From Bacteroidales bacterium (GTDB lineage: Bacteria > Bacteroidota > Bacteroidia > Bacteroidales > Muribaculaceae): a DNA stretch of 19,382 bases. The position numbers and the translations under genes were made by a program. Of the stretch, positions 6,329 through 14,259 are shown piece by piece (position 1 is the stretch's first letter; the number at the start of each line of letters is the position of its first letter). The DNA lies in contig JAAVGX010000089.1 of the NCBI GenBank assembly GCA_014800065.1, forward strand, positions 1 to 19,382, given 5' to 3'. A model generated the notes under the pieces. That model did no database searches. It saw only the letters and a list, made by a program, of their open reading frames with translations, and was not told where the DNA came from.

Positions 6329-7417
6329 ATGGAACAAGAAATAAAACTGATGAAAGGCAACGAGGCGATAGCGCACGCTGCCATTCGCTACGGCGCCGAC
6401 GGATACTTCGGCTACCCCATCACTCCCCAGTCGGAGGTTCTCGAAACTTTGGCCGAATTACGCCCCTGGGAATCCACCGGGATGGTTGTTCTTCAGGCAG
6501 AGAGTGAGGTAGCAGCGATAAATATGGTTCTGGGAGGCGCAGCCACCGGCAAAGCTGTAATGACATCGAGTTCCTCCCCGGGAGTGAGCCTCAAGCAGGA
6601 GGGGATTTCCTACCTGGCTGCCTCCGAGCTCCCCGCGCTCATTGTGAATGTGATGCGCGGCGGTCCCGGTCTTGGCACTATTCAGCCCTCGCAGGCCGAC
6701 TACTTTCAGGCTACAAAGGGCGGTGGTCATGGCGACTACCACCTGATAGTTCTCGCACCGGCCACTGTTCAGGAAATGGCTGATTTCGTAGGTCTGGGCT
6801 TCGACCTCGCGTTCAAATACCGCAATCCGGCGATGATTCTTGCCGACGGTGTAGTAGGACAGATGATGGAAAAGGTAGTGCTGCCCCCTCAGCGTCCTCG
6901 TAGAACCGAAGCTGAAGTTGAACAGCAATGCCCCTGGGCTGCTTGTGGCAAGGGGACGCGAAAGCATCGCAATGTGATCACTTCTCTTGAGCTCGATTCA
7001 GCAAAAATGGAAGTCAACAATCTGAGATTCCAGGAGACATATCGCCGCATACAAGAGAACGAAGTGCGCTACAAAGAGTATTACACCGACGATGCCGAAT
7101 ACCTCATCGTAGCCTTCGGTTCCATAGCCCGAATATGCCTTAAGGCAATCGAAGAAATGCGAGAGGCCGGGATAAAAGTTGGTTTGCTCCGCCCCATCAC
7201 CCTCTGGCCATTCCCCACCACCCGCATAGCCGAGCTTGGCAACCGAGTAAAGGGCATCCTCACCGTAGAACTCAATGCCGGGCAGATGATAGAGGATGTT
7301 CGCCTGGCCGTTGAAGGCGCCGTGCCGGTACATCATTTCGGACGAATGGGCGGTATTGTGCCTAACCCCGGTGAAGTTACACAGGCACTCAAACAACATT
7401 TCACAGAGCTCGCTTAA
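6329..7417 (+). CDS. vorB: 2-oxoacid:ferredoxin oxidoreductase, alpha subunit (VorB/KorA type)
   Basis: This 362-aa subunit contains the pyrimidine-binding thiamine-diphosphate domain and transketolase C-like domain. The start MKGNEAIAHAAI and the GYFGYPITPQSEV segment are typical of the Bacteroides proteins annotated as 3-methyl-2-oxobutanoate dehydrogenase VorB. With its partners it would oxidatively decarboxylate a 2-oxoacid (branched-chain 2-oxoacids or 2-oxoglutarate) to the acyl-CoA with reduction of ferredoxin. The C-terminal LLRPITLWPFP motif is also characteristic of these alpha subunits. It lies 6 nt after the delta gene and 11 nt before the beta gene. Substrate (VOR versus KOR) cannot be settled from sequence by eye. 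Confidence 0.92.
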   Translation: MEQEIKLMKGNEAIAHAAIRYGADGYFGYPITPQSEVLETLAELRPWESTGMVVLQAESEVAAINMVLGGAATGKAVMTSSSSPGVSLKQEGISYLAASELPALIVNVMRGGPGLGTIQPSQADYFQATKGGGHGDYHLIVLAPATVQEMADFVGLGFDLAFKYRNPAMILADGVVGQMMEKVVLPPQRPRRTEAEVEQQCPWAACGKGTRKHRNVITSLELDSAKMEVNNLRFQETYRRIQENEVRYKEYYTDDAEYLIVAFGSIARICLKAIEEMREAGIKVGLLRPITLWPFPTTRIAELGNRVKGILTVELNAGQMIEDVRLAVEGAVPVHHFGRMGGIVPNPGEVTQALKQHFTELA

Positions 7418-7428
7418 CACAGAATCCC

Positions 7429-8190
7429 ATGACCGAACAAGACATCATAAAACCCGAAAACAAGGTCTACGCACGCCCACGACTGCTGACCGAAAACCAT
7501 ACACACTATTGCCCCGGATGCTCCCACGGTGTGGTTCATAAACTCGTGGCCGATATTCTGGACGAGATGGGTCTGGAGGACCGCACGATAGCCATCGCAC
7601 CTGTCGGCTGCGCCGTTTTTGCCTACAACTACATAGATGTGGACTGGATTGAAGCACCCCACGGCCGCGCACCGGCACTTGCAACCGCGGCAAGCCGCCT
7701 TAACCCAGACCGAATGGTTTTCACCTATCAGGGCGACGGCGACCTCAGCGCCATCGGCACCGCCGAAACAATCCACTCCTGCAACCGAGGCGAAAATATC
7801 ACCATCATCTTCATTAACAACGCCATCTACGGAATGACCGGCGGTCAGATGGCTCCCACCACACTTCTGGGCATGAAGACCGCGACAACTCCCTATGGCC
7901 GTACCGTAGAGCTCAACGGCTATCCTCTGGCAATTACCAACCTCCTGGCACAACTCGACGGCACCTGCTATGTGACCCGACAGGCTGTCCACACTCCCGC
8001 AGCTGTGCGTAAAGCTAAATCAGCAATCAAGAAGGCATTCGAGAATACCCTTGCCAAGAAGGGCACATCGGTGGTAGAGATTGTATCTACCTGCAATTCC
8101 GGCTGGAAGCTGACTCCCGCACAGTCAAACGACTGGATGGCAGAGCATATGTTTGAAAAATACCCTCTGGGCGACCTCAAAAACGAATAA
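7429..8190 (+). CDS. 2-oxoacid:ferredoxin oxidoreductase, beta subunit
   Basis: This 253-aa subunit binds thiamine diphosphate through the GDGD...NN motif (GDGD at 102-105, Asn130-Asn131), with the metal ligand spacing typical of the family. CPGC (Cys28, Cys31) and Cys61 near the start are iron-sulfur ligands conserved in KorB/VorA-type beta subunits; the fourth ligand would be a later cysteine such as that in STCNSG. It catalyses the decarboxylation step together with the alpha subunit. It lies 11 nt after alpha and 2 nt before gamma, consistent with a single transcript. Confidence 0.93.
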   Translation: MTEQDIIKPENKVYARPRLLTENHTHYCPGCSHGVVHKLVADILDEMGLEDRTIAIAPVGCAVFAYNYIDVDWIEAPHGRAPALATAASRLNPDRMVFTYQGDGDLSAIGTAETIHSCNRGENITIIFINNAIYGMTGGQMAPTTLLGMKTATTPYGRTVELNGYPLAITNLLAQLDGTCYVTRQAVHTPAAVRKAKSAIKKAFENTLAKKGTSVVEIVSTCNSGWKLTPAQSNDWMAEHMFEKYPLGDLKNE

Positions 8191-8192
8191 TC

Positions 8193-8726
8193 ATGAAAGA
8201 AGAAATAGTAATTGCCGGTTTCGGCGGACAGGGTGTCCTCTCAATGGGTAAAATTCTTGCTTACGCAGGACTTATGGCCGACCTGGAAGTGACCTGGATG
8301 CCGTCTTACGGCCCCGAGCAGCGCGGTGGCACGGCCAACGTAACGGTTATTCTCTCGGACAAGCCAATCAGCAGCCCTGTGCTGGACAGCTATGACACTG
8401 CCGTGGTGCTCAACCAGCAGAGCCTCGATAAATTCGAAAGCAAGGTAAAACCCGGCGGAACGCTGATCTACGACCCCACCGGCATACACCATCTGCCTAC
8501 CCGTACCGATATCACCGTGGTGCCTGTCGACGCTATGGAGGCGTGTATAAAGCTCAATAATTCAAAGACTTACAACATGGTTCTGCTGGGCGCGCTCCTG
8601 AAATGCCGCCCTATCGTGGAAATCGACGCCGTAATCCGAGGGTTGCGCAAGACGCTCCCGGAACGCCACCACCACCTGCTCCCCCTCAACGAACAGGCGC
8701 TACGCGAAGGGATGGCGCTGGTGTAG
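8193..8726 (+). CDS. 2-oxoacid:ferredoxin oxidoreductase, gamma subunit
   Basis: This 177-aa protein starts with the gamma-domain signature IAGFGGQGVL (GFGGQG at 9-14) and contains SYGPEQRGG (about 48-56), both typical of the KorC/VorC gamma subunit that completes the CoA-binding face of the enzyme. It is the last gene of the delta-alpha-beta-gamma operon and begins 2 nt after the beta stop. Beyond its stop lie 330 nt without a gene before the convergent glgB. Confidence 0.93.
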   Translation: MKEEIVIAGFGGQGVLSMGKILAYAGLMADLEVTWMPSYGPEQRGGTANVTVILSDKPISSPVLDSYDTAVVLNQQSLDKFESKVKPGGTLIYDPTGIHHLPTRTDITVVPVDAMEACIKLNNSKTYNMVLLGALLKCRPIVEIDAVIRGLRKTLPERHHHLLPLNEQALREGMALV

Positions 8727-8920
8727 AGTTTTTTGCGCTCTTTTGCTTTGGCGGCGTTGCTTTGCGCGGTTTGGGGTTGACGAGGGTTTGCAGAACTACT
8801 TTTGCTCTGACTATCAACCCATCCCGGGTTGATGGTCAGAAAGGATGGTGTAACCGGGCACTGCGTACCCGGTTAACGATGAAATCAAGGCCTCTGGCCT
8901 TGAACCCCGATACCAGCAGG

Positions 8921-8957
8921 GGCGTTGGTGACATCGCGGAGCGATGTCCGTACATTT
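8921..8957 (+). repeat. dispersed hairpin repeat, copy 3
   Basis: GGCGTTGGT, the stem GACATCGC/GCGATGTC with loop GGA, then CGTACATTT. It matches copy 1 (134-170) except for the loop. Confidence 0.78.
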
Positions 8958-8993
8958 ATTTTGCTGGGGTTCAGGCGATTAGGTTGGCGGGTC

Positions 8994-9018
8994 AAAAGGA
9001 CGCACCGAACGTGCGTCC
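8994..9018 (-). terminator. probable intrinsic terminator of glgB
   Basis: On the minus strand the 8-bp stem GGACGCAC/GTGCGTCC (loop GTTCG) is followed by TTTT, 37 nt after the glgB stop. The plus-strand side is followed by GTACATTTATTT, so it may also work weakly in the other direction. The T-run is short, hence moderate confidence. Confidence 0.6.
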
Positions 9019-9055
9019 GTACATTTATTTATTGTGCGAGCTTTGGGTTTTGGGG

Positions 9056-11095
9056 TTATGCTTTGCGGGGGCGGCGGTTGGGTTTTTTGCGCAGGACTAT
9101 GGCTGTGCGGGCGGGGATGTAGAGTTTTAGCCATTCTACGCCTGAAGGTGCGTAGAGGGGGTCGGATTGGGTGAGGTGCTCTACTTTTTCGTCGACGTTG
9201 CCGAAGCCTCCGAAGGCGGGGTTGTCGGAGCTCATCACTGTTTTGTATGCTCCTGCGGGTGCGAGGATGCCATAGTCGGAGAAGCTCTTGTAGGGGTGGA
9301 AGTTGAATACGAACACGAGATCGTCGCGCATGAATGCGAGCACGTTGTCGCCGTCCTTTTCCCAGAGTTTGCGCAGGGGTTTGGCCTGGAAATTGTGCTT
9401 CTTTGATACGAGTTCAATCATCGCGTTGTCGAATGCGTTGAGGAACTTGTACTGGAGGTCTTCGCGGTCGACGAGGTCCCACTGACGGCGCGCATATTTG
9501 TAGCTCCATCCGTTACCTTCGCGCGGGAAGTCGATCCATTCGGGATGACCGAATTCGTTGCCCATGAAGTTGAGGTATCCACCGTTGATGGTGGCTAATG
9601 TGACCAGTCGAATCATCTTGTGGAGGGCTATGCCGCGTGTTACGACGGGGTTTTGGTCGCCGACCATCATGTGCCAGTACATTTCCTTGTCGATAAGGCG
9701 GAAAATGACGGTTTTGTCGCCCACCAGAGCTTGGTCGTGGCTCTCCACATATGAAATTGTTTTTTCGTCGGCACGACGGTTTGTCAATTCCCACCAAATT
9801 GATGTCGGGTGCCAGTCTTCGTCCTTCTTCTCCTTGAGGGTTTTGATCCAGTAGTCGGGTATACCCATTGCCATGCGGTAGTCGAAGCCGATACCACCGT
9901 CCTTTACGGGAATAGCGAGTCCGGGCATGCCGCTCATTTCTTCGGCGATGGTGATAGCTTCGGGTTTGATTTGGTGTATGAGTTTGTTGGCCAGAGTGAG
10001 GTAGGTGATAGCGTCGGTGTCCTGTCCGCCGTCGTAGTAGTCGGAGTAGCTGCCGAAAGCTTTGCCCAGGCCGTGGTCGAAGTAGAGCATAGAGGTTACG
10101 CCATCGAATCGGAAGCCGTCGAAGTGATATTCTTCCAGCCAGTATTTGCAGTTGGAGAGGAGGAAGTGCAGAACTTCGTTTTTGCCGTAGTCGAAGCAGA
10201 GGGAATCCCAAGCGGGGTGTTCGCGGCGGGCGGGGTCGGCGTGGAAGTATGTAGCGGGGTCGCCGTCGATACGTCCGAGGCCTTCGTTTTCGTTCTTAAC
10301 GGCATGGGAGTGCACGATATCCATAATTACGGCGATGCCTCGTGCGTGAGCGTCGTTGATGAGTGCTTTAAGTTCTTCGGGAGTGCCGAAACGCGAGGAT
10401 GCAGCGAAGAAATTGCTCACATGGTAGCCGAAGGAGCCGTAATAGGGATGTTCCTGAATCGCCATAATCTGGATAGCGTTGTATCCGTCCTTTTCGATAC
10501 GGGGGAGCACATTGGTGCGGAATTCTTCGTAAGTGCCCACGCCTTCGCGTTGCTGAGCCATTCCGATGTGGCATTCGTAGATGAGCAGGGGAGCGGTGTC
10601 GGGGGTAAAGTCGGCGTCGGTCCACTGAAATGTTTTGTCGGGATTGTAGACCTGAGCGGAGAAAATGTGAGTCTGTTCATCCTGCACCACACGGTTTGCG
10701 TATGCGGGAATACGTTCGCCCTGACCGCCGGGCCATTTTACGAGCATTTTGTATAGCTGACCGTGCTTTATAGCGGATTTGGGCAACTTCACCTCCCACA
10801 CGCCGCTGTCGCCGACTCTCCGGAGCTGGTAGCGGGGGGATTCGGCCCATCCGTTGAAGTCGCCGATGAGGGAGATGGCGGTTGCGTTGGGAGCCCACTC
10901 GCGGAAAGTCCAGGTGTTGTCGGGGTTGCGGTGGAGTCCGAAATACTTGTGTGCGTTAGCGAAATCGTCCAGATTTTTGGCCTCGCCCAGCAGGTCGCGT
11001 TCCTTTCGGATTGCGTCCTGATGCCGTCCGATGATAGCTTCGGAGTAGGGTTCGAGCCAAGGGTCGTTCTTAAGAATGCTCAGTTTGCGTGCCAT
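9056..11095 (-). CDS. glgB: 1,4-alpha-glucan branching enzyme
   Basis: This 679-aa enzyme introduces alpha-1,6 branches into glycogen by cutting and transferring alpha-1,4 glucan chains. An N-terminal CBM48-type domain (about 45-150, REWAPNATAISLIGDFNGW) is followed by a GH13 catalytic barrel (about 165-560). Visible catalytic elements are DIVHSH (259-264), nucleophile Asp331 in FRFDGV, acid/base Glu385 in AEEMSG, and His453-Asp454 in ESHDQ. A C-terminal beta domain ends in a basic tail. Length and motifs resemble the eukaryotic-type branching enzymes common in Bacteroidota rather than the E. coli GlgB. It lies 48 nt after the RNase H gene and is the last gene of the minus-strand cluster. Confidence 0.96.
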   Translation of the reverse strand: MARKLSILKNDPWLEPYSEAIIGRHQDAIRKERDLLGEAKNLDDFANAHKYFGLHRNPDNTWTFREWAPNATAISLIGDFNGWAESPRYQLRRVGDSGVWEVKLPKSAIKHGQLYKMLVKWPGGQGERIPAYANRVVQDEQTHIFSAQVYNPDKTFQWTDADFTPDTAPLLIYECHIGMAQQREGVGTYEEFRTNVLPRIEKDGYNAIQIMAIQEHPYYGSFGYHVSNFFAASSRFGTPEELKALINDAHARGIAVIMDIVHSHAVKNENEGLGRIDGDPATYFHADPARREHPAWDSLCFDYGKNEVLHFLLSNCKYWLEEYHFDGFRFDGVTSMLYFDHGLGKAFGSYSDYYDGGQDTDAITYLTLANKLIHQIKPEAITIAEEMSGMPGLAIPVKDGGIGFDYRMAMGIPDYWIKTLKEKKDEDWHPTSIWWELTNRRADEKTISYVESHDQALVGDKTVIFRLIDKEMYWHMMVGDQNPVVTRGIALHKMIRLVTLATINGGYLNFMGNEFGHPEWIDFPREGNGWSYKYARRQWDLVDREDLQYKFLNAFDNAMIELVSKKHNFQAKPLRKLWEKDGDNVLAFMRDDLVFVFNFHPYKSFSDYGILAPAGAYKTVMSSDNPAFGGFGNVDEKVEHLTQSDPLYAPSGVEWLKLYIPARTAIVLRKKPNRRPRKA

Positions 11096-11143
11096 ATGTT
11101 GGAAATGTCAGTTTGTCAATATATTATAAATTCGAACACTTAC

Positions 11144-11827
11144 TTATCCTTTTCGACCGAAATCGGCGGGAATTTCGCCCCATAGGTCGGTTTGCCATTT
11201 GAGGATAGGGTTCCTGATGGGGCCGTTTGCGGCGAGCCAGGCGTCGGCACGGGCGAGGAGGTCGAGGGCCGGTGCTGTGCGTTCGTCACGGCCGAGGCTT
11301 GTGCGGGAGTGCCCTCTGCGTAGCCACGCGAGGGTGTTGCGCGAGTCGGTGTAGATGGGCGTGGAGAAGTCACCCTGAGCGGCCAGCATGGCGGCCAAGT
11401 GTATCATGCCGATGTATTCGGCTATATTGTTTGTGCCGATCAGATTCTTTTTAGCGCCGATGTGGAATACCTCCGAGCCGTCGATAACCCTGACAGCGCG
11501 GTACTCCATCACGCCGGGATTTCCGGCGCAGGCGCCGTCCACGGCGATGGCGTTGAGGTTTATGCCCGGAACGACGGTGTAGTCGGGGTAGCCACCGGGC
11601 TCAATGACCTTCGGCTTGGGAGTGTGGCTCACAATCTGGCGTACCAGGTTCAGGTGGTCCTCCATTCGTCCGCGGTAAGCGGCCACGGCCTCGTCCTGAG
11701 AGTCGAACGATTTATATCTTGCTCCGGGGAAGTTGTGGATTTGCTCCTGGCATTCACTCCAGGAGTCGTACACTCCGGGTTCCTGCCCCACCCACACGAC
11801 GTACCATTTATTACGGCGATTGCTCAC
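11144..11827 (-). CDS. rnhA: ribonuclease H with viroplasmin-type N-terminal domain
   Basis: This 227-aa protein joins an N-terminal RNA/DNA-hybrid-binding (viroplasmin) domain (KWYVVWVG through EAVAAYRG, about 7-53) to a C-terminal RNase H domain. The catalytic carboxylates are visible: Asp97 (AVDGACAGNPG), Glu137 (NNIAEY), Asp161 (YTDS) and Asp214 near the end. It would cut the RNA strand of RNA-DNA hybrids, for example R-loops and primers. The open frame continues upstream, but that part lies inside the previous gene. A GTG at 11825-11827 places the start immediately before the binding domain and overlaps the upstream stop as GTGA, a standard coupled junction, so I chose it. Confidence 0.9.
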   Translation of the reverse strand: MSNRRNKWYVVWVGQEPGVYDSWSECQEQIHNFPGARYKSFDSQDEAVAAYRGRMEDHLNLVRQIVSHTPKPKVIEPGGYPDYTVVPGINLNAIAVDGACAGNPGVMEYRAVRVIDGSEVFHIGAKKNLIGTNNIAEYIGMIHLAAMLAAQGDFSTPIYTDSRNTLAWLRRGHSRTSLGRDERTAPALDLLARADAWLAANGPIRNPILKWQTDLWGEIPADFGRKG

Positions 11828-13002
11828 GAGAATTGAATTAAGAGGTTGATATCTACATGCCGGATGCCCAGGCGCCGGGCCACGTCGATGCTGACGCACT
11901 TTCCTATAAAAGTCATAACGGCTTCGCGCAGTCCGGAGTTCAGTTTGAGAGCGTTTGATACGCCGTCGCACACCAGAATATCGTCCAGCAGGGTCACAAA
12001 AGTGTTGCTCAGTGCCATGGCAACGGTTCGTGGCACGGCATTTCCGGCGTTGATGTAGCAAAGTCGGGTGGGCTCCGAGGGGTTATTGTCGGATGGTGAG
12101 GCGAGGTCCAGGTCCACCACCTGCATAGAGGGGAATGCCGAGCCCGGGTTGGCGGTAAGGTCGAAGCAAATCACACCGCGTTTCATCACGTCCACCATGT
12201 CGCAACCCACCACGGCGGAATCGTGAGCCGTGTTTGTGGCAACGATAATGTCGGCACTTCGCAGGGCGGAGCTGAACACCCGAGGATGAAGGGTTGACCC
12301 GATAACACCGGCACCGAGGGTGCGCATGGTTTCGCGTAGGCGGTAAATGTCGTTGTCGAACATTCGCACCGTTGCGCCTAATCCGAGGGCCGTCTGAGCC
12401 GCGGCGTAGGCACTCATGTCGGAGCCAATCACCATCACCTCGCAAGGCACCACACCGGCTACGCCACCCAGCAGGATGCCTTTTCCGTGGATTGCATCGG
12501 CCAGCAGAGAGGCTGCCACTGCAATGGATGCTCGGCCGGCTATCTCCTGAAGGATGTCGGTGAAGGGGCGATTCCCGGCGTGGTCGCGTACTTCGAGCAA
12601 GTTCAGGGTTATTATATTTCGCTCCAGCAGCATCTTGAAAGCCAACGGGTTTGTGTCGGCCGGGCGCATGAAGGTGAGTAACAATGCCCCTCGTTTGAGT
12701 CGGGCCGCCTCCTGAACCTCCAGCGGTGGCAGATACACTACAATATCGGCCACCAATGCTTCCGCCCGCTTGACAATTTCCACGCCGCAGCGGCTGTAGG
12801 CTTGGTCGGAATAGTGGATATGCCGTGCGGCACCTTCTTCCATCTTCACCTTGAAGCCTTTGGCAACCAACATTCCGGCACCTTCGGGTGTGAAAGGGAA
12901 TCGATGGTCGAAGGAGGTGTCGGAAGCCGGAAGACCAATCACAGCTTGTCGTGCCACGGTGGTGGCGCGCAACATCTGTTCGAGCGGAGTGGGACAAGAC
13001 AT
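11824..13002 (-). CDS. degenerate alanine dehydrogenase / PNT-alpha-like paralogue
   Basis: This 392-aa protein aligns along its length with alanine dehydrogenase (VIGLPASD at the start, HRFPFTPEG, EIAGRAS, GILLGGVAGV), but key residues differ from the intact Ald at 4437-5543. The substrate Lys75 of KVKEP is replaced in VVYLPPL, the catalytic His96 by Arg113 (LLTFMRPAD), and Asp270 by Asn285 (DLTANPG). The dinucleotide loop GAGVVG reads GSDMSA. Arg34, equivalent to Ald Arg15, is kept. It is therefore unlikely to be a normal alanine dehydrogenase and may be a pseudoenzyme or have a new role. The frame is intact, and it is coupled to the RNase H gene (GTGA) and 39 nt after aroK. Confidence 0.85.
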   Translation of the reverse strand: MSCPTPLEQMLRATTVARQAVIGLPASDTSFDHRFPFTPEGAGMLVAKGFKVKMEEGAARHIHYSDQAYSRCGVEIVKRAEALVADIVVYLPPLEVQEAARLKRGALLLTFMRPADTNPLAFKMLLERNIITLNLLEVRDHAGNRPFTDILQEIAGRASIAVAASLLADAIHGKGILLGGVAGVVPCEVMVIGSDMSAYAAAQTALGLGATVRMFDNDIYRLRETMRTLGAGVIGSTLHPRVFSSALRSADIIVATNTAHDSAVVGCDMVDVMKRGVICFDLTANPGSAFPSMQVVDLDLASPSDNNPSEPTRLCYINAGNAVPRTVAMALSNTFVTLLDDILVCDGVSNALKLNSGLREAVMTFIGKCVSIDVARRLGIRHVDINLLIQFS

Positions 13003-13041
13003 TCTTTTGGGGAGGAGGAGTTTAAAGTTTGGAATTGAAAG

Positions 13042-13599
13042 TTAAAAGTTAAGAGGGGTTAGGCCGGGTATCAGGTTGCAGAATGCTTCTACGGCGGTGT
13101 TGATTTCGTCTGCGGATTCGAGGTGAGAGGCATCGAATTTTATGTGTGCGCGGCTGTAGGCCGGAGTTCGTGCCTGTACCAATTCGTTCACCCTGCCGGC
13201 TAATCGGTCGGCATCGCCGTGAGCATCGGCTACCAGAGGACGCTGTGTGGCGGGTGCGAGCTGCAGTCGTCGAACAATCACCGCTGTTGGGGCGGTGAGC
13301 CACACCACGGTGCCGCAGCGTAGCATCAGGTCCATGTTTTCGGGGCGGCAGGGAGTGCCGCCACCGCAGGCCACAATGGCGTTAGAGGCTGCCGCTTCTT
13401 CTAAGCAAGCGCTTTCCAGATGCCGGAAGTGCTCCTGACCATGACGGGCAAAAATTTCGCTCACGCTCATCCCTGCCCGGGCTTCAACGGCGGCATCCAG
13501 GTCGATAAAACGTCGATTGGGCAGACGCTCGCTGAGCGCCTGCCCGAGAGTACTCTTCCCGGAAGCCATTATGCCAATCAGGAAAACCGGTCGGCTCAT
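13042..13599 (-). CDS. aroK: shikimate kinase
   Basis: This 185-aa kinase phosphorylates shikimate at the 3-hydroxyl with ATP in the route to chorismate and aromatic amino acids. The P-loop is GIMASGKST (9-17), with Ala in place of the more usual Gly before SGK. The shikimate-binding DLD (33-35), FRxLE (58-62) and GGG (79-81) motifs are present, as is a lid-region Arg (TQRPL). Its ATG directly abuts the mscL stop (TAAATG), so translation is probably coupled. Length is normal for the family. Confidence 0.93.
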   Translation of the reverse strand: MSRPVFLIGIMASGKSTLGQALSERLPNRRFIDLDAAVEARAGMSVSEIFARHGQEHFRHLESACLEEAAASNAIVACGGGTPCRPENMDLMLRCGTVVWLTAPTAVIVRRLQLAPATQRPLVADAHGDADRLAGRVNELVQARTPAYSRAHIKFDASHLESADEINTAVEAFCNLIPGLTPLNF

Positions 13600-14031
13600 T
13601 TATTTTGTGGCGTCCTTCTTCAGGATGTCGCGTATTTCCACCAGCAGCTCTTCGGTAGTGGGCCCGGCGGGTGCTTCGGGAGCAGGTTCTTCGGCGGGTT
13701 TTTTCTTCAGATTGTTGATGAACTTGATAGCCACGAAGATACAGAATGCAATGATGATGAAGTCGATGATGGTCTGCACGAAAGCGCCCCAGGTGATAGC
13801 CACTTCGGGTGTGATTATCTCAGTGCCTTCGGTGACACCCTTCTGGATGACCCATTTGAAGTCGGAGAAGTTCATGCCGCCGGTAGCCATGCCGATTGCG
13901 GGCATGATGATGTCGTTGACCAGCGATGTTACGATTTTGCCGAAAGCGGCGCCGATGATAACACCGACAGCCATATCGACCACATTGCCACGCATGGCAA
14001 AATCTTTGAATTCATTGAAGAATTTCTTCAT
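13600..14031 (-). CDS. mscL: large-conductance mechanosensitive channel
   Basis: This 143-aa inner-membrane protein is MscL, the homopentameric channel that opens under membrane tension and releases solutes during hypo-osmotic shock. The N-terminal [23 protein letters not shown] segment leads into the first membrane helix (about 15-45, with [11 protein letters not shown]), and a second hydrophobic helix spans about 77-105 ([18 protein letters not shown]). A Pro/Glu/Ala linker and an amphipathic C-terminal helix ([14 protein letters not shown]) follow, as in the E. coli protein. It is the first gene of the minus-strand cluster, with a TATATTTG box upstream. Confidence 0.96.
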   Translation of the reverse strand: MKKFFNEFKDFAMRGNVVDMAVGVIIGAAFGKIVTSLVNDIIMPAIGMATGGMNFSDFKWVIQKGVTEGTEIITPEVAITWGAFVQTIIDFIIIAFCIFVAIKFINNLKKKPAEEPAPEAPAGPTTEELLVEIRDILKKDATK

Positions 14032-14089
14032 AGGGATTGAAATACTTTATTAGTTATGGAGGGAATAAGGATAGATTAGCGTTGGAGTG

Positions 14090-14097
14090 CAAATATA
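14090..14097 (-). promoter_or_regulatory. possible mscL promoter -7 box
   Basis: TATATTTG on the minus strand matches TAnnTTTG and lies 59 nt upstream of the mscL ATG. No TTTG is found at the usual spacing of about 20 nt; the nearest candidates are 14 and 27 nt away in an A/T-rich tract. Confidence 0.5.
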
Positions 14098-14222
14098 AAC
14101 AAACTTTTCAACAAAAAAAAATTACAAAAGTTCAAAAGAGGGAGTAAAAAGGGTCGAAATGACCCATTTGGCGAAAATCCGTTCAAAAATCCGTCAGAAA
14201 TCTAATTTTTTTGGTGGAAATG

Positions 14223-14253
14223 TTGTTTTTTTCTGAAATTCATGCTATTTTTG
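14223..14253 (+). promoter_or_regulatory. promoter of the BspA-like gene leader
   Basis: TTG (14223-14225), a 20-nt spacer and TATTTTTG (14246-14253) match the Bacteroidota promoter. Transcription would begin near 14260, some 425 nt before the BspA-like start codon, so the transcript has an unusually long leader. Confidence 0.68.
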
Positions 14254-14259
14254 TGGGAC

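Larger units (their letters stand above)
8727..9055. other. hairpin array between convergent operons
   Basis: No gene is visible. Five separate hairpins follow each other: 8806-8840 (15 bp, one wobble, loop ATCCC), 8851-8875 (TAACCGGG/CCCGGTTA), 8885-8903 (TCAAGGCC/GGCCTTGA, loop TCT), 8930-8948 (GACATCGC/GCGATGTC) and 8998-9018 (GGACGCAC/GTGCGTCC). The last two share the 3' flank CGTACATTTATTT. The array sits where the oxidoreductase and glgB transcripts meet. Confidence 0.75.

Noticed and set aside
1..9030. CRISPR array formed by the repeated hairpins
   Set aside because: The repeats are kilobases apart, lack regular spacers, and no cas genes are present.
9809..10756. 315-codon frame on the plus strand
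   Set aside because: It is the antisense shadow of glgB, whose motifs are unambiguous; the Val/Gly/Glu-rich composition is typical of an antisense frame.
11828..12061. N-terminal extension of the RNase H gene to 12061
   Set aside because: The extension lies wholly inside the Ald-like gene, is Arg-rich and unlike the family; the GTG at 11827 gives a domain-aligned start with a GTGA overlap.
12083..12997. 304-codon minus-strand frame overlapping the Ald-like gene
   Set aside because: Arg/Ser/Pro-rich translation without family similarity; the other frame gives a full-length Ald-like protein.
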